Origin: an uncultured Desulfuromonas sp.
GTDB taxonomy: Bacteria > Desulfobacterota > Desulfuromonadia > Desulfuromonadales > Desulfuromonadaceae
NCBI RefSeq assembly: GCF_963678835.1
Contig: NZ_OY787469.1
Coordinates: 2,728,001 to 2,792,000 of the forward strand
Reading direction: 5' to 3'
DNA length: 64,000 bases
Below, piece by piece: positions 10,301 to 17,904 of this stretch; position 1 is the stretch's first letter, and every line of letters starts with the position of its first letter. Both the position numbers and the translations under genes were made by a program. The notes beneath the pieces are model-generated. The model made no database searches. It was not told the DNA's origin and saw only the letters and a program-made list of their open reading frames with translations.

Positions 10301-11071
10301 GTTGGCTCAGCCCTGACCAGTGACATTGACCTGTGCTTCCGCAATCTGGATGGCAATGCCGTCCAGCACCGTGCGGTCACACCGCAGACCGGCACCTTGA
10401 CCACCACGGTCAAACTGACTCGGGTGTCCAGCAGCGGCGGCATGATCATTCAGAGTTACGATTTTCAAGTGGAAGACCAACACGGTGTGGTGTACAGCGG
10501 TGATACCGTATTCGGCTTTTTCACCGAACACGCCCTCGCCAACCAGATCGGTATTCGCGACGCGGCCCTGCATCAGCCGACACCGCGAGAGGAACAACAC
10601 GGAGTAACGCTGCCCTACCCGAACCAGGCGCCGTTCCCGGATGAAAAACTGCGCATGATTGATGAAATTGCCCTGTTCGCTGCTGACGGCGGCCCGCACC
10701 AGTTGGGCTACATTCGCGGCACCAAACAGGTCGACCCCGCTGAATGGTTTTTCCAGGCTCATTTTTACCAGGACCCGGTCTGCCCCGGCTCACTGGGCCT
10801 TGAGTCCTTCCAGCAGTTGCTCAAGTATGTTGCCGGCCAGCGCTGGGCGTGTGATGAACACACGGTCTTCGAACCGATCACCCTCAATCATCACCACCAC
10901 TGGATGTACCGCGGCCAGATCATCCCAACCAACGATGTCGTGACAGTGGAAGCAGTCATTACAGCTGTGGATGATGAACAGAAGATTGTGACGGCAGATG
11001 GTTTTCTGCAGGTTGACGGCAAAGTGATTTACCAGATGAAATCATTTTCGCTGCGCATGTCACAACCTTGA
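4340..11071 (+). CDS. PfaC-like polyunsaturated-lipid synthase subunit, KS-CLF-AT-DH-DH
   Basis: A 2243-residue iterative type I fatty acid/polyketide synthase of the PUFA (Pfa) family. Order: ketosynthase 8-445 with the triad Cys195 (DAACASS), His329 (HATGTP) and His368 (NIGH); a second KS-like unit 464-865 in which Glu666 occupies the Cys position, so a chain-length factor; an acyltransferase about 993-1300 with Ser1086 (GYSLGES) and His1203 (HCP); a Gln/Pro-rich linker; then four hotdog folds forming two FabA-like dehydratases (about 1480-2243) with His1758 and His2141 in WF..CHF / WFFQAHF...CPG motifs. There is no ACP (no GxDS) and no ketoreductase or enoyl reductase. PfaA- and PfaD-type partners must be elsewhere. 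An AT placed between CLF and DH recalls myxobacterial Pfa3. The start has only a weak upstream GGA. It stands alone. Confidence 0.9.
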   Translation: MHSESTQLPAVAIVGIGGIFPQAPTLEHFWSIIRNGVATASQPPKGRWQLPVDEAYHPEEGKADCVYSKKACFVDDFTLDLPFDQLNVDENLVEQLDPLFQLLLQAGVTAWQEGNMAQIDPQRMGVIVGNLALPSETASKLAQDYVGRTIYEQLFDQQLEASTSPLNRYMTGLPAAVLGKALGLGGTCFTLDAACASSLYAIKLAVDELQSGRADAMLTGGVARPDSQYTQMGFSQLHALSPTGVCAPFDQSGNGLVVGEGAGVLLLKRTEDALRDGDHIYAQIAGIGLSNDIGGSLLAPMSEGQLRAMRAAYQQAGWQPQDVDHIECHATGTPVGDAVEFASLKQLWQDQASDHRCVIGSVKSNIGHLLTAAGSAAVIKTLLALKHQQLPPTAGFQQAGEQMGMEDSPFDVLPTCQPWHRSQTRPRRAAVSAFGFGGINAHLLLEEWMENRSLPTTASPQHSCEPIAIVGLDVRLAEHADTAAFRRNWLADQEEPPFSSPEHWYGAKTSQWFKQEFSQQNSGSGHYLDQVAVQPGAFRIPPTELKEMLPRQALMLKSAAAALDDAGLKDHDHLNTGVFVGTGLDLNATSFSLRWGLPERVRLWAAQNGSDLDQQQLEQWCDALRDAVCPPLTANRTMGALGSVVASRIAREFKCGGSCFTIAAEENSAIQALQLATEALRRNDVKVAIVGGVDLPGDIRAQLSASRLADLTSINEGACCVILMPLSEAEQQGHTIYARVTDVSTTSAANDNFTAPQAAAIARLTETTDTAYVDHIASNTSALNLLRHQIQPSWPVSSSERYGHSGEAAGLVGVIAAALSLHQRILPASSNNNARYWLHNRQEGPRRALVTSAATGGLLAAVRLEEDDRYEAPLPGRLPASALNRALFAVHGSTPGHLLSKLTELEQWLHRQDQTAVAPVALQWRLSSQPDNTPGLALTLVCENLTELNQQIAFAREHLTHHPDQRLDGRGGARLPACARDNVFYNPTPLANQGQIAFVFPGSGNQFPHMGRELGLLWPEIFEQQHRDNQRLKDQFQPHLFWNGTDREQIEQDHNGMIIAHVALCTALSDLVRRLSVSPQAALGYSLGESSSLFSLQAWQQRDAMLERIEASPLFTRDLGGPCDSARQLWHLPDDEGVDWTLGIVPVAANQVEQTLQNRERVYLLIINTPQECVIGGQRSAVEALVADLGCPFIELKGVTTVHCPVPTMVAKPYHDLHLFPTTPPQDVRFYSCASGQPYTPDTESCAAAILAQAVDRIDFVRVIENAYNDGVRLFIETGSGNSCSRMIPRILGDRPHMMRPVHVDNQPMGVTITRLMAQLIAEGVECDQSLLEQDAKELLKPADKPTNAVILTNGRANLTLPPRPMEQQNSYDVSPSPARPHVTPQPSLSKPISASQPVTSPLFATMSRTQHHHAACHDTFLGLSEQIQQLMQRNLELQKQLRAHLPEEPQPATQAQPALTATTAVAPQQAVAFDRDMCMEFAIGSIAAMLGPRFAPIDDHPTRVRLPDEPLMLVDRIIKVEGKPCSMSHGRVITEHDVTADRWYLDGERIPTCVAVEAGQADLFLSGYLGIDFHTKGHAVYRLLDAIVEFHSELPKPGDVIRYDIRIERFFRQGDTWLFRFEFDSTVNGQPLMTMRNGCAGFFSQQELDAGKGIVHTKFDLMQQQGKRPADWQEPVAMVRESYNAEQITALRHGDLVTCFGNAFKALTIGTPYTLPSGHLELVDRVTEIIPGGGRFGLGQILAEMDIQPDDWFLTCHFCDDNVMPGTLMYECCLHTLRIYLMRMGWVTAEGEAVWQPVPGVGSQLKCRGQVTEHTKTVTYEVTLKELGYRPEPYAIVDALMYADDKPVVEIINMSVRLSGVTREAMQQRWHAAPQVERSVIKPAIYDYDSILAYSNGNPSEAFGEPYKIFDQQRRIARLPRPPFQFLDRVTDVRAEAWKMEAGGTIEAQYDVPSDAWYFSEERTGQMPFSVLLEIALQPCGWMAAYVGSALTSDIDLCFRNLDGNAVQHRAVTPQTGTLTTTVKLTRVSSSGGMIIQSYDFQVEDQHGVVYSGDTVFGFFTEHALANQIGIRDAALHQPTPREEQHGVTLPYPNQAPFPDEKLRMIDEIALFAADGGPHQLGYIRGTKQVDPAEWFFQAHFYQDPVCPGSLGLESFQQLLKYVAGQRWACDEHTVFEPITLNHHHHWMYRGQIIPTNDVVTVEAVITAVDDEQKIVTADGFLQVDGKVIYQMKSFSLRMSQP

Positions 11072-11141
11072 AAACACTTTATATTTGCGCTACAACTACC
11101 TTGATTTAAAAGACTATTAGGAATTATAGACAACCTTACCC

Positions 11142-11169
11142 TTGAAAGATCACGTTAAAGTGGTACGAT
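11142..11169 (+). promoter_or_regulatory. Sigma-70 promoter for the triheme lipoprotein gene
   Basis: TTGAAA at 11142-11147, a 16-nt spacer and TACGAT at 11164-11169, followed by a leader of about 35 nt to the start codon at 11211. Read by eye from consensus. Confidence 0.55.
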
Positions 11170-11210
11170 AGTTTTATTTAATCTTATTGAGAACACACAG
11201 GAGGAGATTT

Positions 11211-11699
11211 ATGATTCGATGGATGATCATTATGACGGTTTTGCTGTTGTCAATGACCGCCTGCAGTTCGGATGAAACCCCGACCCCGCATGCGGCCTCC
11301 TTAAGCAAGGCCATCCAGGAAGCCCCGCAGCCGGCCGAAGAACCACAAGTTGTGGTCACGGAACCGGAAACAACCACTGAAAAATCAGTCGAACATGCCG
11401 TGCCAATGCCCTCTTCCGACTGCTCAGTAGCGGAGTTCAAGCATTCCGAGGTGAAGAAGCCGACGGCTGAACAACCCACGACGTCGATTGTCTCCGTGGA
11501 GTTGCAATGTAATTTTGGTCCGGTTCTTTTCAATCACCGAGACCATGTCGAGATGATGAGTTGTGACACATGCCACACCAGCGATCCACCAAGCAAAATC
11601 ACTAAAAGCAAAAAAGAGTTTCACGCCACCTGCCGCGGCTGCCATGCCGACAATGGTGCCGGACCGACGAAATGTCGCGATTGCCACAACCGCGAATAA
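11211..11699 (+). CDS. Triheme cytochrome c7-type lipoprotein
   Basis: 162 residues. The N-terminus is a lipoprotein signal with lipobox LSMTAC, so the protein should be lipid-anchored after export. A low-complexity Pro/Glu/Thr tether (about 25-90) leads to a compact C-terminal cytochrome domain with three CxxCH motifs (CDTCH, CRGCH, CRDCH) and the HRDHVE histidine pair typical of class III cytochromes (c3/c7). Probable role: electron carrier tethered to a membrane. I chose the ATG at 11211 because AGGAGGAG lies just upstream, not an earlier in-frame start at 11187. It has its own promoter and a terminator at 11714. Confidence 0.85.
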   Translation: MIRWMIIMTVLLLSMTACSSDETPTPHAASLSKAIQEAPQPAEEPQVVVTEPETTTEKSVEHAVPMPSSDCSVAEFKHSEVKKPTAEQPTTSIVSVELQCNFGPVLFNHRDHVEMMSCDTCHTSDPPSKITKSKKEFHATCRGCHADNGAGPTKCRDCHNRE

Positions 11700-11713
11700 A
11701 CCATGGATCCAGA

Positions 11714-11750
11714 CGAAAACGCCGGCAGAATTATTCTGTCGGCGGTTTCG
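11714..11750. terminator. Bidirectional terminator-like hairpin
   Basis: CGAAA..GCCGGCAGAA, a short AT loop, then TTCTGTCGGCGGTTTCG form an imperfect stem. It lies 14 nt after the cytochrome stop and 16 nt from the stop of the convergent small membrane protein gene, so it can serve both. Confidence 0.6.
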
Positions 11751-11766
11751 TCACACCCGTTACAAA

Positions 11767-12003
11767 TCAAATCCGTTTTCCCTGATGCAACGACGTCCGC
11801 TTACGCGCTTTACGCTTACGAGCGGCACGACTTTTCCCCACATCAGACCCCCTGAAAATCTTGATGATCTTTTCCCAAAAATACGCCAGAATAAACAGCG
11901 CTGCAAACGGAAGGTATTGATACCAGGCCAGGGGAGTCAAAACCGACACAAAAAACACCACGACAATCAGGGCGATCGCGCCCACGATGGAATACACAGC
12001 CAT
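11767..12003 (-). CDS. Small two-helix membrane protein with basic tail
   Basis: 78 residues starting at the ATG at 12003, preceded by ACGAGGTG. A longer reading upstream from 12132 is unlikely because it overlaps the start of the divergent gene at 12077. Two hydrophobic helices (about 4-22 and 28-44) are followed by a strongly basic C-terminus rich in Arg and Lys (RKRKARKR). I do not recognise a family. The tail should lie in the cytoplasm and could touch nucleic acid or acidic lipid. Confidence 0.65.
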   Translation of the reverse strand: MAVYSIVGAIALIVVVFFVSVLTPLAWYQYLPFAALFILAYFWEKIIKIFRGSDVGKSRAARKRKARKRTSLHQGKRI

Positions 12004-12076
12004 TTTGTTCACCTCGTTTTCATTACATAACACATGAGGCCAAGCCTCAGGACTCAGCGCACTACGCAGGAGACCC

Positions 12077-12598
12077 ATGCTCAATCTTAACCGCACCGAA
12101 CAACAATATATCGAACGTGCCCAACACATCAACCTTCATGATATCGATTACGACTCATTACTGAAACATCGTTCGCATCACACCTATTCCGCCCTGGGTA
12201 TTGGCGCCTGTTTTTTTATGGTTGGTATTCTGTTGTTTGTTGCTGAAATTCTGCCGGATGTTCCCAGTATCGGTTCCATTCCCGTAACCATGATTCTGCT
12301 CACCGGTCTGATGGTCATCTTTTACGCCTTGCGTTATCAAAGAGAAATTGAAACCCGCGTCACCTACGATATTCTACAACGAATTCAGGCCATTGAAGGA
12401 CACGACGGTTTTCTGTGGCGCATGAACACGATCATCAATGCCTATTGTCAGGAGCGGTACGGCGGCCTACCGGAGAGCATTCAGCAATTGCAAATTTCCT
12501 CTCAGGCGGGCGGGATTGAGATGAGTGAAATTCGCCTGTACAAAGATGTTCTTAATAATACCATTAACTGGTACCGGAACAATATGCCGGAGGATTAA
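12077..12598 (+). CDS. Unknown two-TM membrane protein
   Basis: 173 residues. A short His-rich N-terminus is followed by two hydrophobic helices (about 38-60 and 68-86), then a soluble helical C-terminal domain of about 85 residues ending NWYRNNMPED. The start is supported by AGGAG six bases upstream. I do not recognise a family. It is divergent from the small membrane protein gene at 11767-12003, with 73 bp between the two starts. Confidence 0.7.
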   Translation: MLNLNRTEQQYIERAQHINLHDIDYDSLLKHRSHHTYSALGIGACFFMVGILLFVAEILPDVPSIGSIPVTMILLTGLMVIFYALRYQREIETRVTYDILQRIQAIEGHDGFLWRMNTIINAYCQERYGGLPESIQQLQISSQAGGIEMSEIRLYKDVLNNTINWYRNNMPED

Positions 12599-12752
12599 AC
12601 GCGGTTCTGAACATTTTGCATTTTGACTTCGCTCTCATGTTCTTTGCGATTCGCAACGCGAACATTTGCTTCGCTAGACATGACTTCCATTGCGACACCC
12701 TGTGCTGCGGATCGGGAGAGCTGGGTTGATGGACAAAAGGAACGCGTAACGG

Positions 12753-13850
12753 TTACAGAGTCTTGCGAAACTTGGTTGCGGCAATCGTCAGAAAACCCAC
12801 GGCGTGGACCATCTCCCACAGGATCTGCTGCCACAGATCAACCACTCCGGCTCCTTTGATCACCACGCCGGTAATCGCTTCAAACCCCCAACGCATTGGA
12901 TTGAGATAGGTCAAATACTGAACAACCTGCGGCATATTGTTGACCGGAAAGAGATAGCCACTGAGCAATGCACAGGGCATCATGATGAAGAACGCCGTTA
13001 AAAGCGCCTGTTGCTGAGTGTGGGAAATGGTGCTGATCAGCAGTGCCAATCCCAGATAGGAGAGGATATTCAGGCCGACGACAAAGATTAATACAACCAC
13101 ACTCCCCTTGATGGTAATACCGAACACCACCCGTGCCAGCACAAACATCATGGTCGTGGTCAGATAACCGGTCAGAAAAAACGGCAAGGTCTTGCCGATA
13201 ATGAACTCAAAACGGCCAATGGGCGTGACCATCACCTGCTCAATGGTACCAATCTCTTTTTCGCGAACAATGGCAATACTGGTCAGCAAGATGCTGGTGA
13301 CCAGAACCATCAGCGTGATCAGCCCCGGCACATAAAAGTTGCGGCTGTCGAGATTGACGTTGAACAGATTGCGCGGCACCAATTCAACAGCGGGCTCAAT
13401 ATGGGCGGTTAGAGCGCGATTGTAGCGCTGCAGCACGCTGCTGGCGTAGTTAAACATAATACCGGAGTCGTTGCTCATGGTGCCGTCGGCGATCAACTGG
13501 ACGGCCACTGTTTTTCCCGATTCCAGATCGCGAGCGGTTCCGGCGGCAAACATCAGAATGCCCCGCACATCACCACGGTCCAACAACTGGCGAGCCTGAG
13601 CCAATGAATCGGCCATGCCATACACCTTAAAATAGCCGGAGGCGATAAAATCATCGGTGATCTCGCGGGTGACCACGGACCGGTCGGCATCGACAATGAC
13701 CAGATCGATGTTTTTGACATCCAGAGTCAGAGCAAAGGAGAACACCAGCAGTTGCACCAAGGGGAAACCGAACACAATAATGCGCATTTTCGGATCACGC
13801 AGCATCTGCTTGAGCTCTTTGACCAGCATGGCTTTGAGTTTGAGAATCAT
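12753..13850 (-). CDS. ybhR: ABC-2 type permease YbhR
   Basis: 365 residues: one TM helix (about 24-45), a large periplasmic domain (about 46-175), then a cluster of five TM helices, the layout of ABC-2 exporter permeases. The motif REKEIGTIEQVMVTP after the periplasmic loop is typical of the YhhJ/YbhR/YbhS family. It is the last gene of the cecR-ybhGFSR operon, with one base between the ybhS stop and its ATG. With YbhS it should form the membrane channel driven by YbhF. In E. coli the orthologous system exports cationic drugs and affects Na+/Li+ tolerance. Confidence 0.88.
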   Translation of the reverse strand: MILKLKAMLVKELKQMLRDPKMRIIVFGFPLVQLLVFSFALTLDVKNIDLVIVDADRSVVTREITDDFIASGYFKVYGMADSLAQARQLLDRGDVRGILMFAAGTARDLESGKTVAVQLIADGTMSNDSGIMFNYASSVLQRYNRALTAHIEPAVELVPRNLFNVNLDSRNFYVPGLITLMVLVTSILLTSIAIVREKEIGTIEQVMVTPIGRFEFIIGKTLPFFLTGYLTTTMMFVLARVVFGITIKGSVVVLIFVVGLNILSYLGLALLISTISHTQQQALLTAFFIMMPCALLSGYLFPVNNMPQVVQYLTYLNPMRWGFEAITGVVIKGAGVVDLWQQILWEMVHAVGFLTIAATKFRKTL

Positions 13851-13851
13851 G

Positions 13852-14988
13852 TCAGTTCAACCTCAGTTTCAGCGCCCGATTGGCAATAAACACCATCACG
13901 GCGGCATACAGGGTCAACAGCACAAAATTGCTCACCATCATCTCCAGCCCCACCCCTTTGAGATAAATACTGCGCAGCATGGCGATAAAGTAACGGGCGG
14001 GGAAAACATACGTCAGAATACGGATCGGCAACGGCATATTGGCGATCGTGAAAACAAAACCACTCAGCACCAGCGTTGGTAAAAAGCCGGTTATCAGGGC
14101 AATCTGGTTGGCGACCACCTGTTTTTTCAGCACGATACTCAGTACCAGTCCGTAAAACAGCACGCCGACGAGGAACAGCGACGCGACCAGCAAGACCAGC
14201 GCCGGTTCGCCACGCAACGGCACATCAAACAGCCATTGACCGAGACCGGCGGCGATCAGAACATCGACGATACCGATAAAGTAGAGCGGTATCGCCTTGC
14301 CCAGAGTCAACTCCAGACGACGAATCGGCGTACTGATCAGTTGCTCCATCGTACCGGTCTCCCATTCACGGGCCACAGTAACACTGGCCAGCATGGATGC
14401 GATCACCACCATAACAATGGCAATAATGCCGGGAACGATATTGTAGGTGCTGACCAGGCCCTGGTTGTACCAGGCGCGCATATGACCCTCAACCTGCCCC
14501 ACCCGGATCTCGCTGCCGAGACGACGACTGCGCTCGACCAGGACCTGCTGACTGTACAGCCAGCCCAACGCCTGGGCGTAACCGAGAGCCAAGCGACCGA
14601 TGTTGGCATCACTGCCGTCGACAATCAGTTGCACCTGAGCGGTCTTTCCTTGTTCAATATGACGGGCAAAATCACGCTCGATGAGCAACGCCACCAGAAT
14701 GCGGCGCTGGCGCATGGCGCTCTGAACTTCGTCGAGTGTTTGCAACGAGTATTCAATAGAGAAATAGCTCGAACCGTCAAATTGACTGACCAGATCACGA
14801 CTTTGTGGCGACATGGAGCGATCAATCACAGCCGTCGGCACCTGATTGAGGTCCATATTCAGCGCATAGGCAAACAACGCCAGCAACAGCACCGGGATGG
14901 CGACAGCCAACGCCAGACTGCGCCAATCGCGCAGAATATGGATAAATTCTTTGACCACCACGGCCTTGAGTCGCTGCAGATTAATCAT
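13852..14988 (-). CDS. ybhS: ABC-2 type permease YbhS
   Basis: 378 residues from the ATG at 14988, which overlaps the ybhF stop (ATGATTAA). The frame is also open from a TTG at 15006, but the overlap is the more usual arrangement. Architecture matches YbhR: TM1, a large periplasmic domain, then five C-terminal TM helices, with WETGTMEQLISTPI after the loop. It is the partner permease, forming a heterodimer with YbhR. Confidence 0.88.
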   Translation of the reverse strand: MINLQRLKAVVVKEFIHILRDWRSLALAVAIPVLLLALFAYALNMDLNQVPTAVIDRSMSPQSRDLVSQFDGSSYFSIEYSLQTLDEVQSAMRQRRILVALLIERDFARHIEQGKTAQVQLIVDGSDANIGRLALGYAQALGWLYSQQVLVERSRRLGSEIRVGQVEGHMRAWYNQGLVSTYNIVPGIIAIVMVVIASMLASVTVAREWETGTMEQLISTPIRRLELTLGKAIPLYFIGIVDVLIAAGLGQWLFDVPLRGEPALVLLVASLFLVGVLFYGLVLSIVLKKQVVANQIALITGFLPTLVLSGFVFTIANMPLPIRILTYVFPARYFIAMLRSIYLKGVGLEMMVSNFVLLTLYAAVMVFIANRALKLRLN

Positions 14989-16876
14989 CGCTACGTGCCT
15001 GTTCAATTAAACGGATAAACACATCTTCCATGCTCGGCTCTGTAACAGAGACCTGTGCGGCCACCTGCTGTTGACGGAAAAACGCTTCCATTTGCCTCTG
15101 GCCTTGCTGTGCATCACGCACCGTCACATGCAATCCTGCCCCAAACAGCGCCACATCCGTGATCTGATCAAGGTCGGCAACCGCATCCAGCCATTGCTGG
15201 GGTCGCTCTACGGCAACCTGAAGCAGCAGGCCATCATGATGCTGACTCTTTAATTGCGCCGCAGATCCGGAAGCGATCATTGCGCCGCGATAGATCAAGG
15301 CCAAACGGTCGCAATACTCAGCCTCTTCCATGTAATGGGTGCTGACAAACACGGTCACGCCGTGATCGGCCAGCTCGTTGATAATCTCCCAGAACAGCCG
15401 ACGACTGGCCGGGTCCGCACCACTGGTCGGCTCATCGAGAAACACGATGGACGGTGCATGGAGAATGGCGCAGGCCAACGCCAACCGTTGCCGCCAGCCA
15501 CCGGCAAGATCCGCAGTCGGTTCAGAGCGGCGTTGTTCAAGTCCGGACAATTGCAGCGCCCAATCGCGCCGCTTGGCCAGATGGGTGCCGGACAAGCCAT
15601 AGATACCGCCGTAAAAGTCAATATTTTCCACCACCCGCAAATCTTCATAGAGCGAGAACTTCTGGCTCATGTAGCCAATGCGGGTTTTAATTCGCTCGCC
15701 CTGACGCTGAACATCAAAACCAGCCACCTGACCGCGCCCGGCACTGGGCGTCAACAGTCCGCACAACATGCGGATGGTCGTACTTTTTCCGGCCCCGTTC
15801 GGCCCGAGAAAGCCAAAGATCTCACCGTACGGCACATCCAGAGTAATTTTGTCGACGGCGGTAAAACTGCCAAAGGTTCGTGTCAGATCCTCCGTAATTA
15901 CAGCACTGCCTTGCGGGCTGTCGATCCCCTGAGCCACCTGACTGAGCAAGGCATCTTTCTCGCTGTCCGCAGGTTGCAGGGTCATAAATATATCTTCAAG
16001 CTGGGCACGCTCCTGAACAATATTCTTGGCATCCGGTAACCAGCGACGCAGTTGAGTCATCATGGCTTGCGAGTCGTCGCAACGCACCCTGACCCGGTCG
16101 CCGTAGAGATGTATCTGGTCGGAATCAAGATGCTGCTTGAGAATCCGTGCCGACTCAATACAGCGCGAACACGATACCGAAACAATATGCAGCCCGCTCT
16201 CTTCCACCACCTGTGCGGGCGTTCCTTCGCGGATCAACTGTCCCTGATGCAACAGACCGACCCGTTCACAACGCTCGGCTTCATCGAGATAGGCGGTGCT
16301 GACAATGATGGTCATGCCTTCGCCAACCAGTTCATAGAGGATGCGCCAGAAATCGCGGCGACTGACCGGATCGACGCCGTTGGTTGGTTCATCAAGCAAC
16401 AACACCTGGGGTTTATGGATCAGGGCACAGATCAGCTGGAGTTTTTGTTTCATGCCACCGGACAGTTGACCGGCACGCCGCTGACGGAACGGACGCATGG
16501 TGCTGAAATCAAGCAGCAGTTCGGTGCGCTCGCGGCGTTCCGCGCCACTCATGCCGTAAAGATCGGCATAAAAGCGGATGTTTTCATCAACCGTCAGATC
16601 GGGATAAAGGGCAAAACGCTGACTCATATAAGCCATGCGATCTTTGACCTGCTCCTGCTGTGAGGTTGACGAAAAGCCGCTGATAAACGCTTCGCCGCTA
16701 TCCGGTCGCAACAGGCCACTGAGCATGCGCAATGTTGTCGTCTTACCGGCACCATCGGGACCGATCAGACCGTAGATGGTGCCGCGCCCCACCTGAAGAG
16801 CAAGTGACTGCACGGCAACAAGCGGACCAAACACTTTTTTCAGCCCCCGGGCTTCAACAGCCCACGCGTCACTCAT
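14981..16876 (-). CDS. ybhF: Tandem ABC ATPase YbhF
   Basis: 631 residues with two complete nucleotide-binding domains. NBD1 (about 5-235) has Walker A GPDGAGKTTT, signature LSGGMKQKL and Walker B LLLDEPTNG. NBD2 (about 325-545) has Walker A GPNGAGKST, Walker B VFLDEPTSG, and the signature altered to LAGGWRQRL, so the two ATP sites are probably unequal. C-terminal extensions follow each NBD. The fused double ATPase is the hallmark of YbhF, which powers YbhS and YbhR. The ATG overlaps the ybhG stop by four bases (ATGA), indicating translational coupling. Confidence 0.9.
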   Translation of the reverse strand: MSDAWAVEARGLKKVFGPLVAVQSLALQVGRGTIYGLIGPDGAGKTTTLRMLSGLLRPDSGEAFISGFSSTSQQEQVKDRMAYMSQRFALYPDLTVDENIRFYADLYGMSGAERRERTELLLDFSTMRPFRQRRAGQLSGGMKQKLQLICALIHKPQVLLLDEPTNGVDPVSRRDFWRILYELVGEGMTIIVSTAYLDEAERCERVGLLHQGQLIREGTPAQVVEESGLHIVSVSCSRCIESARILKQHLDSDQIHLYGDRVRVRCDDSQAMMTQLRRWLPDAKNIVQERAQLEDIFMTLQPADSEKDALLSQVAQGIDSPQGSAVITEDLTRTFGSFTAVDKITLDVPYGEIFGFLGPNGAGKSTTIRMLCGLLTPSAGRGQVAGFDVQRQGERIKTRIGYMSQKFSLYEDLRVVENIDFYGGIYGLSGTHLAKRRDWALQLSGLEQRRSEPTADLAGGWRQRLALACAILHAPSIVFLDEPTSGADPASRRLFWEIINELADHGVTVFVSTHYMEEAEYCDRLALIYRGAMIASGSAAQLKSQHHDGLLLQVAVERPQQWLDAVADLDQITDVALFGAGLHVTVRDAQQGQRQMEAFFRQQQVAAQVSVTEPSMEDVFIRLIEQARSDD

Positions 16877-17904
16877 GGCGACTCCAGGAGGATCTGTCCT
16901 TCAACAGGCATCCCCGGTTTCAGCTCGTGCTGCGGATTTGCCAAGGTAATTTTAACGCGGTACATAAAATTGATCCGCTCACGATAGGTTTGCACCGACT
17001 TGGGAGTAAACTCCGCTTCGTCAGAAATATAGGTGACCACACCGTTGAAATCACGCTCAGGCCAACTGTCACTGCGAATCACCGCTTTCTGACCAAGTTG
17101 AATACGGCCAAGATCTGTTTCACTGACATACACCCGCGCCCACACCTCATCGAGAACGGCTGCGGTAAAAATGACACTGCCCGGTTGAACGTATTCCCCC
17201 TCTTCAGCCGGCCGGGTGAGAATGGTGCCATCAAGCGGTGCGTTAAGATGGGTATAGGTCAGTTGCTGCTGCGCCTGCGCCGTCGTCTGCGCAGCCACTT
17301 TCACCTGGGCCTGAGCAGCCAAGATCGCCTCATTGCGCGAGCCTTCGACCGCCAGACTTAACCGTTCCTTGGCCTGGGCAACAGCCGCCCGCGCCTGTTT
17401 TACATGCTGTTGTGCAGTTTTCAAGGCGGTCTGGTACAGCTCCAGAGTGCGGCGGCTGGTGCCACCCTCTTCATAAAGTTTGGAGAAACGCTGTTCATCG
17501 AGTTGCGCCTGTTCGAGTTCGGCCTGACTGGCCTGCTCTGCAGCCCGCGCTTCATTCATTGCCGCCTGGGCTTCGCGAATCTGTTGAGTGCGACTGCCGG
17601 CCAGCACCTCATCAAGTACGGTCTGCTGATAATCGCGTTGCGCTTCGGCCACGGCGACCGCCAGAGTTTCATCACTGTCCTCAAGCACTGCGAGTTGTTG
17701 CCCCTGTTTGATCTGGTCACCTTCATCAACATACAGCTCACGAAGACGACCGGGAATCTTAAACGACAAATCAACCTCCGTGGTTTCGATCATACCGGAA
17801 ACCAGAACACGATCTTGCGGAACCGTCTCGCGACTGTTGACGATGACAAAACCCACAGCGGCACCGATAACAAGAATCAGCGGCACCAAGAGTATCTTTT
17901 TCAT
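16873..17904 (-). CDS. ybhG: HlyD-family periplasmic adaptor YbhG
   Basis: 343 residues. An N-terminal signal anchor (about 4-22) is followed by a biotinyl-lipoyl-like half motif (DEGDQIKQGQQLAVL), a long Ala/Gln/Glu-rich coiled-coil hairpin (about 75-190), the second lipoyl half (LNAPLDGTILTRPAEEGEYV) and a beta-barrel. It should link the inner-membrane YbhFSR exporter to an outer-membrane duct. The start at 17904 has GAGGAGG upstream and overlaps the cecR stop (ATGA), so an earlier start inside cecR is rejected. Confidence 0.9.
   Translation of the reverse strand: MKKILLVPLILVIGAAVGFVIVNSRETVPQDRVLVSGMIETTEVDLSFKIPGRLRELYVDEGDQIKQGQQLAVLEDSDETLAVAVAEAQRDYQQTVLDEVLAGSRTQQIREAQAAMNEARAAEQASQAELEQAQLDEQRFSKLYEEGGTSRRTLELYQTALKTAQQHVKQARAAVAQAKERLSLAVEGSRNEAILAAQAQVKVAAQTTAQAQQQLTYTHLNAPLDGTILTRPAEEGEYVQPGSVIFTAAVLDEVWARVYVSETDLGRIQLGQKAVIRSDSWPERDFNGVVTYISDEAEFTPKSVQTYRERINFMYRVKITLANPQHELKPGMPVEGQILLESP

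Noticed and set aside
12595..12834. 79-codon minus-strand ORF over the end of ybhR
   Set aside because: Its first half overlaps ybhR in another frame, there is no Shine-Dalgarno at any ATG, and the composition looks like chance.
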